Source of the DNA: Pyruvatibacter sp. HU-CL02332 | GTDB taxonomy: Bacteria > Pseudomonadota > Alphaproteobacteria > CGMCC-115125 | Direction: 5' to 3' | Assembly (NCBI RefSeq): GCF_040362765.1 | Contig: NZ_BAABWK010000002.1 | Span: forward strand, 124,001-188,000 | DNA length: 64,000 nucleotides | In this document: piece after piece, positions 27,492 through 37,220 of the stretch | Numbering within the stretch: position 1 is the stretch's first letter | Layout of the letters: each line of letters begins with the position of its first letter | Notes under the pieces: model-generated | Seen by the model: only the letters and a program-made list of their open reading frames with translations | What the model was told of the DNA's origin: nothing | The model's database searches: none | Translations under genes and position numbers: made by a program

Positions 27492-28610
27492 ATGAGCGAG
27501 TTTTCCGAATTCCTGTCCCCGATCGAGGATGTCATCGAAGACGCCCGTAATGGCAAGATGTTCATTCTGGTGGATGCGGAGGATCGCGAGAACGAAGGCG
27601 ATCTGGTGATCCCGGCGCAGATGGCGACCCCGGATGCGATCAACTTCATGGCCAAATATGGTCGTGGCCTGATCTGCCTTTCGATGACGGAAGAGCGGTC
27701 CGAGCAGCTCAATCTGCATTTGATGTCGTCGCACAATCAGTCGAGGCACCAGACGGCTTTCACGATTTCCATCGAGGCGCGCGAAGGCGTCACCACCGGC
27801 ATCTCGGCCCATGACCGTGCCCTCACGATCGCGGTCGCTGTTGATCCCACCAAGAACTACACAGATATCGCGACGCCGGGGCACGTGTTTCCTCTGGTCG
27901 CCAAAGAGGGTGGCGTGCTTGTTCGCGCGGGCCACACCGAAGCTGCCGTTGATGTTTCGCGCCTGGCCGGTTTGAACCCGGCTGGTGTGATCTGCGAGAT
28001 CATGAACGATGACGGCACCATGGCACGTCTGCCGGATCTCATTCAGTTCTCACAGCTGCATAATCTCAAGGTCGCGACCATCGCAGACCTGATTGCCTAT
28101 CGCCGCAAGCATGACAATTTCATGCAGCGCGCCGTTGACCGGACATTTGAAACGGAAAACGCTGGCGAGTTCCAGATGATCGTCTACAAGAATAATGTTC
28201 AGTATTCTGAGCATATTGCTCTTGTGAAGGGCGACATCAGCACGCCTGATCCCGTGCTTGTGCGTATGCACGCCATCAATGTGTTTGATGACATTCTGGG
28301 CGCCAAGGGCGGCCGGTCGCATCTCATTGAAGAATCCATGAAGGCCATCGAAAAAGAGGGCCGCGGCGTTATCGTCATCATTCGCGATACGGACGCGACC
28401 ATCGTGTCGGACATGCTGCTGACCGATGAAGAAACCCGGTCGCAGCAGGGGCCACGTCGCCTGCGCGAATACGGGGTTGGCGCGCAGATCCTTCTCGATC
28501 TTGGTATCCGCAAGATGGAACTCCTTTCAAATTCACCCAATCCCACCATTGTCGGTATCGACGGGTACGGCCTTGAGGTTGTCGGCATGCGTCCGATCAC
28601 CAAGAGCTGA
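27492..28610 (+). CDS. ribB: 3,4-dihydroxy-2-butanone-4-phosphate synthase fused to a degenerate GTP cyclohydrolase II domain (RibBX type)
   Basis: 372 residues from the ATG at 27492 with AAGGAG upstream. The N-domain (about 1-205) is a complete DHBP synthase: [26 protein letters not shown] and [22 protein letters not shown]. The C-domain (about 210-370) has the GCH II fold but where zinc cysteines are expected (CLTGD...RCDCG in true RibA) it reads [19 protein letters not shown] with no cysteine. It is therefore unlikely to open GTP. This matches the RibBX proteins described in rhizobia. Synthesis from GTP must rely on a separate ribA outside this window. Confidence 0.93.
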   Translation: MSEFSEFLSPIEDVIEDARNGKMFILVDAEDRENEGDLVIPAQMATPDAINFMAKYGRGLICLSMTEERSEQLNLHLMSSHNQSRHQTAFTISIEAREGVTTGISAHDRALTIAVAVDPTKNYTDIATPGHVFPLVAKEGGVLVRAGHTEAAVDVSRLAGLNPAGVICEIMNDDGTMARLPDLIQFSQLHNLKVATIADLIAYRRKHDNFMQRAVDRTFETENAGEFQMIVYKNNVQYSEHIALVKGDISTPDPVLVRMHAINVFDDILGAKGGRSHLIEESMKAIEKEGRGVIVIIRDTDATIVSDMLLTDEETRSQQGPRRLREYGVGAQILLDLGIRKMELLSNSPNPTIVGIDGYGLEVVGMRPITKS

Positions 28611-28629
28611 TCCAGATAAAAGAAAAACC

Positions 28630-29097
28630 ATGAGTAAGAAAAACCCACATATTCTGATTATCGAAGCCCGCTTTTATCCCGAGCTCACGGATGAAATGGC
28701 GCGCGGTGCCATTGCAGAAATTGAAGCTGCCGGCGGCACCTATGAGCGCATGGAAGTTCCCGGCGTTCTGGAGATCCCGGCGGCTGTGGTTTACGCGCTT
28801 CGGGCCATGAAGGTGACCGGTGGCCAGACGTCCTATGATGGCTTTGTGACCCTTGGCTGTGTCATACGTGGCGAAACAGCGCATTTTGATATTGTTGCAT
28901 TTGAAAGCGCACGGGCGCTTATGGACCTGAGCGTCGAGCACGCGCTGGCCCTGGGCAACGGTATTCAGACTGTTGAGAACGAAGATCAGGCCTGGGCGCG
29001 GGCCAAGGTAGACGACAAGAACAAGGGTGGCGGCGCTGCTGCTGCCACATTGGCGATGATCGCCCACAAACGCGCCATGAAGGTGGATGGACTTTGA
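28630..29097 (+). CDS. ribH: 6,7-dimethyl-8-ribityllumazine synthase
   Basis: Penultimate riboflavin step, joining the RibB and RibD products. 155 residues from the ATG at 28630 (MSKKNPHILIIEARF). Family motifs: VPGVLEIPAAVVYAL, GFVTLGCVIRGETAHFDIV and LALGNGIQTVENEDQAWAR. The active-site His is in the GETAHFD segment. Its stop overlaps the nusB start (TTGA). Confidence 0.96.
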   Translation: MSKKNPHILIIEARFYPELTDEMARGAIAEIEAAGGTYERMEVPGVLEIPAAVVYALRAMKVTGGQTSYDGFVTLGCVIRGETAHFDIVAFESARALMDLSVEHALALGNGIQTVENEDQAWARAKVDDKNKGGGAAAATLAMIAHKRAMKVDGL

Positions 29098-29582
29098 GCA
29101 AGAAGCCCGCACGACAACAGCCCCACGAAGCCCGCAGCAATTCGCGGTTGGCGGCTGTGCAGGCGCTCTACCAGATGGACATCGGCAGTGCTGACATCGG
29201 CGACGTGATCGCCGAGTTTCGCGCCGCCCGTCTTGGCCGCACCTATGACGGTGAAACTGCAGAAGAACTGAACGACGACAATCCGGCTGACGCGGACTTT
29301 TTTGAATCCATCGTCCGCGGTGTCGTGGAGAAGCAGGCGGAACTTGATCCGGCCATTGACAAGGCACTGGCATCAGGTTGGCGGCTGCCTCGGCTGGACG
29401 CCACGTTGCGCGCGACGCTTCGGGCCGGAACCTTTGAAATCTACGGGCGCTCCGACGTACCGCCCAAGGCGGTCATCAATGAATATGTGGGCGTGGCCCG
29501 CGCCTTCTTTGATGGGGACGAGCCAAAGGTCGTCAATGCGGTGCTGGACCGTCTGGCCCGCGAGCTGCTGGGTGATGTCTAG
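29094..29582 (+). CDS. nusB: Transcription antitermination factor NusB
   Basis: RNA-binding antitermination factor for rRNA operons, 162 residues, all-helical. Recognisable: RSNSRLAAVQALYQMDIG at the N-terminus and VPPKAVINEYVGVARAFFDGDEPKVVNAVLDRLARE at the C-terminus (listed in parts: VPPKAVINEYVGVA, AFFDGDEPKVVNAVL). The start is TTG at 29094 overlapping the ribH stop as TTGA; the first internal ATG would remove helix 1. An insertion of acidic residues (DGETAEELNDDNPADADF) is typical of alphaproteobacterial NusB. Confidence 0.95.
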   Translation: MSKKPARQQPHEARSNSRLAAVQALYQMDIGSADIGDVIAEFRAARLGRTYDGETAEELNDDNPADADFFESIVRGVVEKQAELDPAIDKALASGWRLPRLDATLRATLRAGTFEIYGRSDVPPKAVINEYVGVARAFFDGDEPKVVNAVLDRLARELLGDV

Positions 29583-30577
29583 TGGCAAAGCAGGACGGCA
29601 GCTCTGAAACAGAGTTTGACTTGATTGCCCGCCTGTTTGCCCCCTTGTCCGACAGCAGCCACGGCCTGAACCTGACAGATGATGTCGGGCTTGTTCCTGA
29701 TACGGATGGTCGAAGCTGCATCACCAGCGACATGATTGTTGCCGGCGTACACTTTCTTGCTGATGACCCTGCAGACCAGATTGCCCAGAAGCTTGTGCGG
29801 GTGAACGTATCCGACCTTGCAGCCAAAGGTGCACAGCCGGTCGGCTGTCTTCTGTCAGCGGCCTTCAACCAGCAGCGGGATGTCGCGTGGCTTGAGGCGT
29901 TTACAAAAGGGCTGGCTGAGGATCTTGCAGCCTATGGTCTTGTTCTCATCGGCGGAGACACGGTCAGGACACCGGGCCCCGACACCTTTTCTTTGACCGC
30001 TATCGGAAGGCTGGGCGAGGGGGGCATGGTAACCCGTGCTGGGGCCAAGGCAGGTGACGGTCTTTATGTCACCGGCACCATTGGAGACGCCGGACTTGGT
30101 CTCAGGATATTGCGGGAAGAATTGGGAGCGGTTGCCCTTGGGACCCGCACGCGCCTTGAAGGACGCTATCGTCTGCCACAGCCAAGGGTCGATTTTGGTC
30201 GCAAGCTTTCGGGCTTTGCCTCCGCCTCCTTGGACGTATCGGATGGTCTGATTGCGGACGCCGGCCATATGGCTGAAGCCTCAGGTCTGGCCGCGCGCAT
30301 CGATTTTGATCGGGTGCCGCTGTCGTCCTCGGCAGCCCGGGTTGTGAAAAAGGACAGATCGTTGCATCTGTCGCTTCTGGGCGCGGGCGACGACTATGAA
30401 ATCCTGTTCGCTGCATCGCCTGATGCAGCAGAGGCGATTGCAGAGGCCTCCGGTGATACCGAAACGCCTGTGACCCGGATCGGTGAACTGGCAGCAGGCA
30501 AGGTCGGTGAAGTCAGCGTTGTTGATACCCAAGGTGACACCCTCGATGTCCCGAAGTCCGGCTATCGACATTTCTAA
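29582..30577 (+). CDS. thiL: Thiamine-monophosphate kinase
   Basis: ATP-dependent phosphorylation of thiamine monophosphate to the diphosphate cofactor, 331 residues, PurM/AIR synthase fold. GTG start at 29582 directly overlaps the nusB stop (TAGTG). Motifs: DDVGLVPD at the N-terminus, LVRVNVSDLAAKGAQPVG, GGDTVRTPG and the C-terminal DVSDGLIADAGHMAEASG, plus GAGDDYEILFAA. It is the last gene of the rib-nusB-thiL unit. Confidence 0.96.
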   Translation: MAKQDGSSETEFDLIARLFAPLSDSSHGLNLTDDVGLVPDTDGRSCITSDMIVAGVHFLADDPADQIAQKLVRVNVSDLAAKGAQPVGCLLSAAFNQQRDVAWLEAFTKGLAEDLAAYGLVLIGGDTVRTPGPDTFSLTAIGRLGEGGMVTRAGAKAGDGLYVTGTIGDAGLGLRILREELGAVALGTRTRLEGRYRLPQPRVDFGRKLSGFASASLDVSDGLIADAGHMAEASGLAARIDFDRVPLSSSAARVVKKDRSLHLSLLGAGDDYEILFAASPDAAEAIAEASGDTETPVTRIGELAAGKVGEVSVVDTQGDTLDVPKSGYRHF

Positions 30578-30648
30578 GCGCCGCTAAGGTTCTTATTCCT
30601 CTCCGAATCGCCCACGCTTTGATGTCCACACACATCGAGGAAACCGAG

Positions 30649-31257
30649 ATGTCGATCGAGGTAATTGAGGGATATGAGGCATCCGCTGCCGAGCTGATCC
30701 CGCGATATGAGTCCATCCCGACCGATACTGTGCTTGGTCCCATCCTTGATGCGTTGCCCGGTACCCCGTGCCGTGTGCTGGACGTGGGGGCGGGGGCTGG
30801 TCGAAACCCTGCCTGGTTTGCGGAGCAGGGGCATGCGGTCACGGCATGTGAACCGGTCGATGCCTTTCGAGAGGCCGCGTCTCATAAGTATGCCGATGCA
30901 GGGATCAGATGGCTGGACGCCGCCTTGCCCGGTCTTGAGGCAGCTGTGTCCCTAGGGGAAACCTATGATTTTGTGCTTCTGAGTGCCGTCTGGCAGCACA
31001 TAGAATTACCCAGACGCGCTGCGGCAATGGCCACATTGAGGTCTGTGATGGCGCACAAGGCAACGCTGGCAATGTCTGTGAGGCATGGGCCCGGTGCTGC
31101 TGGCCGGCCAGTCTTCGGTGGGACCGATAAAGAGACACAGGCGCTGGCACATGACTGTGGGCTCACCGTGCGCTTTACCCGGCACACAGCCTCCATTCAG
31201 GCCGCCAACAAGGCTGCTGGGGTGACCTGGTCGTGGATGGTGTTTGACGCTCCCTGA
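30649..31257 (+). CDS. Class I SAM-dependent methyltransferase
   Basis: 202-residue protein (MSIEVIEGYEASAAELIPRY). I chose the ATG at 30649 because a GAGG site lies 8 bases upstream; an ATG at 30622 is in frame. SAM motif I reads VLDVGAGAGRNPAWFAEQGH, followed by VTACEPVDAFREAA and YDFVLLSAVWQHIE. The substrate is unknown. It is a stand-alone gene between thiL and hppA. Confidence 0.87.
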   Translation: MSIEVIEGYEASAAELIPRYESIPTDTVLGPILDALPGTPCRVLDVGAGAGRNPAWFAEQGHAVTACEPVDAFREAASHKYADAGIRWLDAALPGLEAAVSLGETYDFVLLSAVWQHIELPRRAAAMATLRSVMAHKATLAMSVRHGPGAAGRPVFGGTDKETQALAHDCGLTVRFTRHTASIQAANKAAGVTWSWMVFDAP

Positions 31258-31444
31258 CAGCCCTGTAAGTGCCCTGTTCCCGCGGTTTCCATGCGGCCTG
31301 CCGGACAGTTAACGCGGTTGCCTTGACCGGGGACCTTTGGCATTGTGGCGCCATCAATCGCGGGGGAGGGGTTGGTTGCGCCGGATGCGGTCCGGCACGG
31401 CCTTAACAGGGCTTCACCCGTCGAAATACAAACCAATAGATTGG

Positions 31445-31487
31445 CTGCCGGCCCTCCGGCAGACCTAGTCAGGGGAAATTTCCGAAA
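31445..31487 (+). promoter_or_regulatory. Hairpin and palindrome in the hppA leader
   Basis: CTGCCGG-CCCT-CCGGCAG (31445-31462) is a perfect 7-bp stem with a 4-base loop. The palindrome GGAAATTTCC follows at 31474-31483 and overlaps the purine-rich ribosome-binding region before the ATG at 31488. The hairpin does not cover the start codon, so an effect on translation is only a possibility. Confidence 0.35.
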
Positions 31488-33605
31488 ATGAGTACAACCA
31501 TGATGGCCATTCTGGCCGCGGGCGTTCTTTCGCTCGTCTATGGCGCGTGGGCAATTCGCTCCGTGCTGGCGGCGAGCCCGGGCAATGCGCGCATGCAGGA
31601 AATCGCAAGCGCTATTCAGGAAGGTGCTTCTGCCTACCTCAATCGCCAGTACACCACGATCGGCCTTGTCGGGGTGGTGATCTTTGCAATCGTCTGGGCG
31701 CTGCTGGGCATGCTGACCGCAATCGGTTTTGCGGCTGGTGCCATTCTGTCAGGCCTTGCCGGTTACATCGGCATGGTCGTGTCCGTGCGCGCCAATGTGC
31801 GCACGACGCAGGCCTCATCTGAAAGCCTTGCTGCTGGCCTCGACATTGCGTTCAAGTCCGGTGCTGTTACAGGCATGCTGGTGGCTGGTCTCGCCCTGCT
31901 GGGTGTGGCTGTCTACTACACAGTCCTCACAGACACGCTGGGCCACGCGGCCAATTCCCGTCAGGTGATTGATGCGCTGGTGGCTCTTGGCTTCGGTGCG
32001 TCGCTCATTTCAATCTTTGCGCGTCTTGGCGGCGGTATCTTCACCAAGGGTGCGGATGTGGGCGGTGACCTTGTGGGTAAGGTTGAAGCCGGTATTCCGG
32101 AAGATGACCCCCGTAACCCTGCGACCATCGCTGATAACGTTGGCGACAACGTGGGCGACTGCGCGGGCATGGCGGCTGACCTGTTCGAAACCTATGCGGT
32201 GACGATCGTGGCCACCATGGTTCTGGCCTCCATCTTCTTTGTCGGTGCTGCCGGCGAAGCCATGATGATCTATCCGCTGGTTATTGGTGCGACCTGCATC
32301 GTGACCTCGATCATCGGCACGTTCTTCGTGCGTCTCGGCTCGAACGGTTCCATCATGGGTGCGCTGTACAAGGGCTTCATCGCCTCAGCCGTTCTGTCGC
32401 TGATCGCCTTGTACTTCACGACCGACTACGTGGTTGGTCTTGAAACGACCTACACCCTGGCGAGCGGTCTGGCCTTCACAGGCATGGACCTCTATCTCTG
32501 CGGCATTTTGGGTCTGGTCATTACCGGCCTCATCATCTGGATCACCGAGTACTACACAGGCACCAACTACCGTCCTGTGCAGTCTGTGGCGGCGGCTTCC
32601 AACTCCGGTCACGGCACAAACGTGATCCAGGGTCTGGCTGTCTCGCTTGAAGCAACGGCGCTTCCGGCTCTTGTCATCGTTGCGGGCATCGTTGCCACGT
32701 TCAACCTGGCGGGTCTGTTCGGCATTGCAATTGCGGTGTCAACAATGCTGGCTCTTGCAGGCATGGTTGTGGCGCTCGATGCGTTTGGTCCGGTGACGGA
32801 CAATGCTGGTGGTATCGCTGAAATGGCCGAGCTGGACGAAAGCGTCCGCAAGACCACTGATGCGCTTGATGCTGTTGGCAACACCACAAAGGCTGTGACC
32901 AAGGGCTATGCCATTGGCTCTGCGGGTCTGGGTGCGCTGGTGCTGTTTGCGGCTTACACGGAGGACCTCAAGTTCTTCGCGGCAAGCCCTGAGCTCTATC
33001 CGTACTTTGCCGGCATCAATGTCGACTTCTCGCTGTCCAACCCATATGTCGTGGTTGGCCTGCTGGTTGGCGGCATGCTGCCTTACCTCTTCGGTGCCAT
33101 GGGCATGATGGCTGTGGGTCGCTCCGCGGCTGCCATCGTTGAAGAAGTTCGGCGTCAGTTCAAAGCCAAGCCAGGCATCATGCAGGGCACGGAGAAGCCG
33201 GACTACGGCCAGGCCGTTGACCTGCTGACCAAGGCGGCCATCCGCGAGATGATCGTCCCGTCGATGCTGCCGGTGCTGTCACCTGTTGTCCTGTTCTTCG
33301 TGATCTCGGCTGTGGCTGACAAGTCCGCTGCATTCTCAGCACTTGGTGCGATGCTGCTGGGCGTTATCGTGACAGGTCTCTTCGTGGCCATCTCCATGAC
33401 TGCCGGTGGCGGTGCATGGGACAACGCCAAGAAGGTGATTGAAGACGGTGCCCATGGCGGCAAGGGCTCAGACGCCCATAAGGCTGCTGTGACAGGCGAC
33501 ACTGTTGGTGATCCTTACAAGGACACTGCTGGTCCGGCTGTGAACCCGATGATCAAGATCACGAACATCGTGGCTCTGCTGCTACTGGCCGTTCTGGCTC
33601 ACTAA
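31488..33605 (+). CDS. hppA: Proton-translocating membrane pyrophosphatase, K+-independent type
   Basis: Hydrolyses pyrophosphate and pumps H+ across the inner membrane. 705 residues, about 16 membrane helices. The cytosolic catalytic loop reads [20 protein letters not shown], then [20 protein letters not shown], the diagnostic acidic motifs. The segment [18 protein letters not shown] has Lys where K+-dependent enzymes have Ala, which marks the K+-independent H+-pumping class. C-terminal [20 protein letters not shown] is conserved. It is monocistronic with a strong terminator after it. Confidence 0.97.
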   Translation: MSTTMMAILAAGVLSLVYGAWAIRSVLAASPGNARMQEIASAIQEGASAYLNRQYTTIGLVGVVIFAIVWALLGMLTAIGFAAGAILSGLAGYIGMVVSVRANVRTTQASSESLAAGLDIAFKSGAVTGMLVAGLALLGVAVYYTVLTDTLGHAANSRQVIDALVALGFGASLISIFARLGGGIFTKGADVGGDLVGKVEAGIPEDDPRNPATIADNVGDNVGDCAGMAADLFETYAVTIVATMVLASIFFVGAAGEAMMIYPLVIGATCIVTSIIGTFFVRLGSNGSIMGALYKGFIASAVLSLIALYFTTDYVVGLETTYTLASGLAFTGMDLYLCGILGLVITGLIIWITEYYTGTNYRPVQSVAAASNSGHGTNVIQGLAVSLEATALPALVIVAGIVATFNLAGLFGIAIAVSTMLALAGMVVALDAFGPVTDNAGGIAEMAELDESVRKTTDALDAVGNTTKAVTKGYAIGSAGLGALVLFAAYTEDLKFFAASPELYPYFAGINVDFSLSNPYVVVGLLVGGMLPYLFGAMGMMAVGRSAAAIVEEVRRQFKAKPGIMQGTEKPDYGQAVDLLTKAAIREMIVPSMLPVLSPVVLFFVISAVADKSAAFSALGAMLLGVIVTGLFVAISMTAGGGAWDNAKKVIEDGAHGGKGSDAHKAAVTGDTVGDPYKDTAGPAVNPMIKITNIVALLLLAVLAH

Positions 33606-33628
33606 GCGTCAGACCATCCAAGACAAAG

Positions 33629-33666
33629 AAGGCGGCGTCCCATGTCGGGGCGCCGCCTTTTTCTTT
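33629..33666 (+). terminator. Rho-independent terminator of hppA
   Basis: A 9-bp GC-rich stem AAGGCGGCG (33629-33637) / CGCCGCCTT (33651-33659) with a 13-base loop is followed by TTTTTCTTT. It lies 23 bases after the hppA stop. Confidence 0.88.
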
Positions 33667-33699
33667 GCCTGTTTCCAGGTTGCAATTGGCATTTCGGCC

Positions 33700-34155
33700 T
33701 CAGTCCTGCCGTGCCGCATAGGCTTGAATGATCGCGGTATAATCGTCCAACTCCGGAAATTTCTCAAAGCTGTGCGGGGTTTCAAGCTTTACCCAGTCGA
33801 GCTTTTCACTGGTGTAGCTCTCAACATAGGGCTCTGTGCCGGATGTGTCGTCCAGCATCGGAGAGCGCACATTGATGAAGGCGCCATCCATAACTCGGGT
33901 GAATACCCAGCTCATGCAGTTGGGACAGAACATGTGGTCGATTTCGTCGCCCTTGAGACCGCCGACAACGGGCTGGCCCTTGGTGACCTCAAAGGCGTCA
34001 CCGGCAACCATGGCGCTGAGCGAGTAGGGGCCGCCGGTCATCTTCTGACACCCGGTGCAATGGCAGGCCATCGTGATCATCGGCGGCCACGGTATCCGGA
34101 AGCGAAGCTGTCCACATCGACAGCCTCCTTCGCGGATATGAGCACTATCAGCCAA
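33700..34155 (-). CDS. GFA family protein (glutathione-dependent formaldehyde-activating enzyme-like, CENP-V domain)
   Basis: 151-residue zinc-binding protein. The cysteine sets GGCRCGQLRF, CHCTGCQKMTGGPYS and FCPNCMSWVF are those of the Gfa/CENP-V fold, binding two zinc ions. The founding member catalyses or assists S-hydroxymethylglutathione formation, but most family members are uncharacterised. It lies 3 bases downstream of bamE on the same strand. Confidence 0.92.
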   Translation of the reverse strand: MADSAHIREGGCRCGQLRFRIPWPPMITMACHCTGCQKMTGGPYSLSAMVAGDAFEVTKGQPVVGGLKGDEIDHMFCPNCMSWVFTRVMDGAFINVRSPMLDDTSGTEPYVESYTSEKLDWVKLETPHSFEKFPELDDYTAIIQAYAARQD

Positions 34156-34158
34156 AGA

Positions 34159-34650
34159 TTAGAGACCCGGTGTGGGGTCGGCGCGCGTTGCACCGCCAAA
34201 GCGACCGAGGTTGCCGAACATCTGCTGCAGGAACGTCAGTTCCTTGCCGCGGGTTGGCGTTTCCTGGTTGATGAAATTCACGATCTTGCCGTCTTCGAGG
34301 CCGTAATAGCCGAGCTGTTTGACGTTCTCGTTTTCATCGAAATAGACCGCCACGATTTCACGATCGACGGCTTCTTCGCGATAGAACATCAGCTGTTCAT
34401 GGATGCTTGAGATGTAATACCAGGAGTCGCCTTCCACGGTGGACACAGTGGAGGGTGAGCCAAAACTGGTGAGCACGCTGTCTTTATTGTCGATGCCAAC
34501 CCGGATTTCGGAGATCAGGTCTTCGTTTGGCACGTACCCGCGCTGGGTGACGGTTGGCACGCATGCCGCCAGACCCGCGGCCAGCACAACGGCCAAAGCG
34601 GACCCCTTAAGGATTTTGCGGGTAAAGATTTTGTCGGTGCCTGCGCCCAT
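34159..34650 (-). CDS. bamE: Outer membrane assembly lipoprotein BamE
   Basis: Small subunit of the beta-barrel assembly machinery, tethered in the outer membrane. The ATG at 34650 gives MGAGTDKIFTRKILKG, a lipoprotein signal peptide and lipobox LAAC (Cys about 29), for 163 residues. The SmpA/OmlA domain includes ISEIRVGIDNKDSVLTSFGSPS and SWYYISSIHEQLMFYREE. The longer in-frame ORF to 34794 has no signal-like start. It is divergent from the cytochrome chaperone gene. Confidence 0.93.
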   Translation of the reverse strand: MGAGTDKIFTRKILKGSALAVVLAAGLAACVPTVTQRGYVPNEDLISEIRVGIDNKDSVLTSFGSPSTVSTVEGDSWYYISSIHEQLMFYREEAVDREIVAVYFDENENVKQLGYYGLEDGKIVNFINQETPTRGKELTFLQQMFGNLGRFGGATRADPTPGL

Positions 34651-34850
34651 GAGCCACAGTGAAATTGGGGAATGCGTGCGCACTTTACTCTCCGTAGATG
34701 GCGGGCGCTGAGACAAAAATCGGCGATATCGTCCAACGCACCAAATCATATGCCAATTCATGAAGAGCGAGGGCCTTCTTGGCAAGAGGGTCATTTGGGC
34801 TTAATGCAGGCAGCGCCTTCACATGTTGGAGTGCACCAGAGAGGACGACC

Positions 34851-35408
34851 ATGGTTTTAGACCGCATCCTGGCCCCATTCCGGGCCAACAAGAGCCATCA
34901 ACCGGTGCTGGAGGCGCTGTACACCTCCATCATGACGCAATCGCGTGACCCGCATTTCTATGCGGCTCTGGGGGTGCCAGACAGCGTCGATGGGCGGTTC
35001 GATATGCTCGTGATGCACTGCTATCTCGTCGTGGCGCGGCTTCGTGATGGAGATGAGGCGGCGGGAGACCTGTCCCAGGAGCTTTTCGACCACATGTTCC
35101 GTGACATGGACCATGCCCTTCGGGAGCTGGGTGTTGGAGACATGGGTATCAGCAAGCGCATTCAGAAGATGGCCGCCAAATTCTATGGGCGCGGCGAGGC
35201 TTATGATGAGGCTCTGGCCCAACCCAATGACGTGGCGCTGATTGAGGCGATTGACCGGAACGTTTTTGCTGACGCAACTGCGGATCCCGGCAGCCTGGCG
35301 ACGCTGGCGTCCTATCTGCGCGCAGCTCAAGCGTCGCTGGCGTCACAGTCGATTGATGCCATCGGTGACGGGCGCGTTGAATTTCCCAAGGTGAATGCAA
35401 ATGGCTGA
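34851..35408 (+). CDS. Ubiquinol-cytochrome c chaperone family protein (UQCC1/CBP3-like)
   Basis: 185-residue cytosolic protein (ATG at 34851 after a GAGGA site). The domain includes HFYAALGVPDSVDGRFDML and LSQELFDHMFRDMDHALREL, then GVGDMGISKRIQKMAAKFYG, characteristic of the ubiquinol-cyt_C_chap family. Mitochondrial CBP3 assists cytochrome b assembly; bacterial members are assumed to act in bc1 complex biogenesis. It overlaps the next gene (yceD) by 8 bases. Confidence 0.93.
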   Translation: MVLDRILAPFRANKSHQPVLEALYTSIMTQSRDPHFYAALGVPDSVDGRFDMLVMHCYLVVARLRDGDEAAGDLSQELFDHMFRDMDHALRELGVGDMGISKRIQKMAAKFYGRGEAYDEALAQPNDVALIEAIDRNVFADATADPGSLATLASYLRAAQASLASQSIDAIGDGRVEFPKVNANG

Positions 35409-35964
35409 CGCTGGTTCTGATGAGACCCACGTACCCGAGTACTCCTATGTTGTGGATGTGGCTTCCCTCCCTGCAACCGGCATAGAGAGGCCCATCCGGC
35501 CGTCGGACGCTGAGATGGCTGCCGTTGCGGAGCGTCTCGGTTTGCAGGCCATTGAGCGTTTTGACATTCGCATTGCAGTGCGTCCCTGGCGGGGGTCCGG
35601 CGCGCGTATGACCGCGTCGTTCGAAGCTGACGTGGTGCAGACATGCGTTGTCACTCTGGAGCCTGTGCCCGCAACGGTGCGAGACGAGTTTGAAGTGAAG
35701 TTCCTGCCGGCAAAGATGATCGATGACCCCAAGCCGGGTCAGGAGATTGATGTGTCGCCGGATGAAGACGCGCCGGAGCCATTGGGCGGGGAGACCGGCA
35801 CAAGTTTTGATGCGGGCGACGTGACCGTTCAGTATCTGTCGCTTGCCCTTGATCCTTATCCGCGAAAGGCAGATGCGGCGATTCCCGAAGAGGCGACGAC
35901 ACCTGAGGAACCGTCACCATTCGCGGCGCTGGCTGCATTAAAGCCCAACGGCAAAGATCAATAA
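35401..35964 (+). CDS. YceD family protein (DUF177)
   Basis: 187-residue acidic protein. The conserved metal-binding-like core in this family is the CVVTLEPVPATV element with one cysteine and EVKFLP, then acidic DEDAPEPLGG. In Escherichia coli yceD sits before rpmF-plsX and influences 23S rRNA processing. Here rpmF is absent and plsX follows after 182 bases, the usual alphaproteobacterial form. Start at 35401 overlaps the preceding gene; the ATG at 35395 is equally in frame. Confidence 0.9.
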   Translation: MADAGSDETHVPEYSYVVDVASLPATGIERPIRPSDAEMAAVAERLGLQAIERFDIRIAVRPWRGSGARMTASFEADVVQTCVVTLEPVPATVRDEFEVKFLPAKMIDDPKPGQEIDVSPDEDAPEPLGGETGTSFDAGDVTVQYLSLALDPYPRKADAAIPEEATTPEEPSPFAALAALKPNGKDQ

Positions 35965-36146
35965 AAACAAATAGTTAGTGTCAAGGTTGAGTTGCTGCGG
36001 CGTTGCTTTATGTTGCACGCCGCCTGCGCCGGGGTCCTTTCTCGTGGATTCGTTTCCTATTTGTGGCTGCAGGCATTCATTCCTGTTCCGGTGCCGGGGG
36101 CTTGTCCCCGTGCCAGCCGGGCAACTGATTTGAAGCGGAGTTCTTA

Positions 36147-37220
36147 TTGGCCAGCAGCATTACCATCGCTCTGGATGCCATGGGTGGCGATCTGGGATGT
36201 GAAGCTGTGGTCAGTGGGGCGGGTATTGCTCGCGTTCGCCAGCCCGATGTTCACTACGAATTTCACGGCGACGAAGCGCAGCTAAAGCCGCTTCTGGATG
36301 CGGATGCCGAACTCAAGGCCGTCTCCACGATCCACCACACAGACGTTGCCATCTCCATGGATGACAAACCAAGCCAGGCACTGCGTGCCGGGCGCAAGGT
36401 CTCGAGCATGTGGCTGGCCATTGATGCCGTGAAGCAGGGACGTGCACATGCTGCTGTCAGTTGTGGCAACACCGGCGCTCTCACTGTCATGGCGCGGATG
36501 GTGTTGCGCACCATGCCCGGCATCAGCCGCCCGGCACTGGCGGCGATCTGGCCCACCATGCGCGGCGAAACCGTGGTGTTGGACGTAGGTGCCAATGTGG
36601 TGGCTGAGCATGACGCGCTGGTGAACTTTGCCATCATGGGCGAAGCCATGGCGCGGACGGCGCTGGGACAGCCCAAGCCAAAGGTTGGTCTGCTGAACAT
36701 CGGTGCCGAAGAGATGAAGGGCAACGAAGAGATCAAGGCCGCCGCAGAGGTTCTGCGCTCAACGCATATGGATTTCGAGTTTGTCGGTTTCGTTGAAGGC
36801 GACGACATTTCAAAGGGCACAGTGGATGTCGTGGTCACCGATGGTTTCACCGGCAACATCGCTCTCAAGACTGCTGAAGGCACAGCGCGTTTGATTGGCG
36901 ATTATCTGTCCAACGCCATGCGCCGGTCGCTGGCATCGCGTATCGGATATCTGTTTGCGCGCGGGGCATTCAACATTCTGCGTCAGCGCATGGATCCAAG
37001 CCGCGTCAATGGCGGCGTGTTCCTTGGCCTTAACGGGGTCGTGGTCAAAAGCCATGGCTCGGCAACCGCTGAAGGCATCGCAGCAGCCCTCGATCTGGCC
37101 ATCGACATGGCCCGCAACGACATCATCAAGAAAATCGCCGTCGACCTCGAAGAAGTTCATGGCGAGCGCGAAGAAGCAGCACAGCAGGCACAAGCAACAC
37201 CGGAGCCCAGCACGGTATGA
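36147..37220 (+). CDS. plsX: Phosphate acyltransferase PlsX
   Basis: Makes acyl-phosphate from acyl-ACP for phosphatidic acid synthesis. 357 residues. The start is TTG at 36147 with GCGGAG 6 bases upstream. This gives the canonical N-terminus [14 protein letters not shown], and no ATG precedes that motif. Other motifs: [33 protein letters not shown] and [18 protein letters not shown]. The stop overlaps fabH (ATGA). Confidence 0.96.
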   Translation: MASSITIALDAMGGDLGCEAVVSGAGIARVRQPDVHYEFHGDEAQLKPLLDADAELKAVSTIHHTDVAISMDDKPSQALRAGRKVSSMWLAIDAVKQGRAHAAVSCGNTGALTVMARMVLRTMPGISRPALAAIWPTMRGETVVLDVGANVVAEHDALVNFAIMGEAMARTALGQPKPKVGLLNIGAEEMKGNEEIKAAAEVLRSTHMDFEFVGFVEGDDISKGTVDVVVTDGFTGNIALKTAEGTARLIGDYLSNAMRRSLASRIGYLFARGAFNILRQRMDPSRVNGGVFLGLNGVVVKSHGSATAEGIAAALDLAIDMARNDIIKKIAVDLEEVHGEREEAAQQAQATPEPSTV

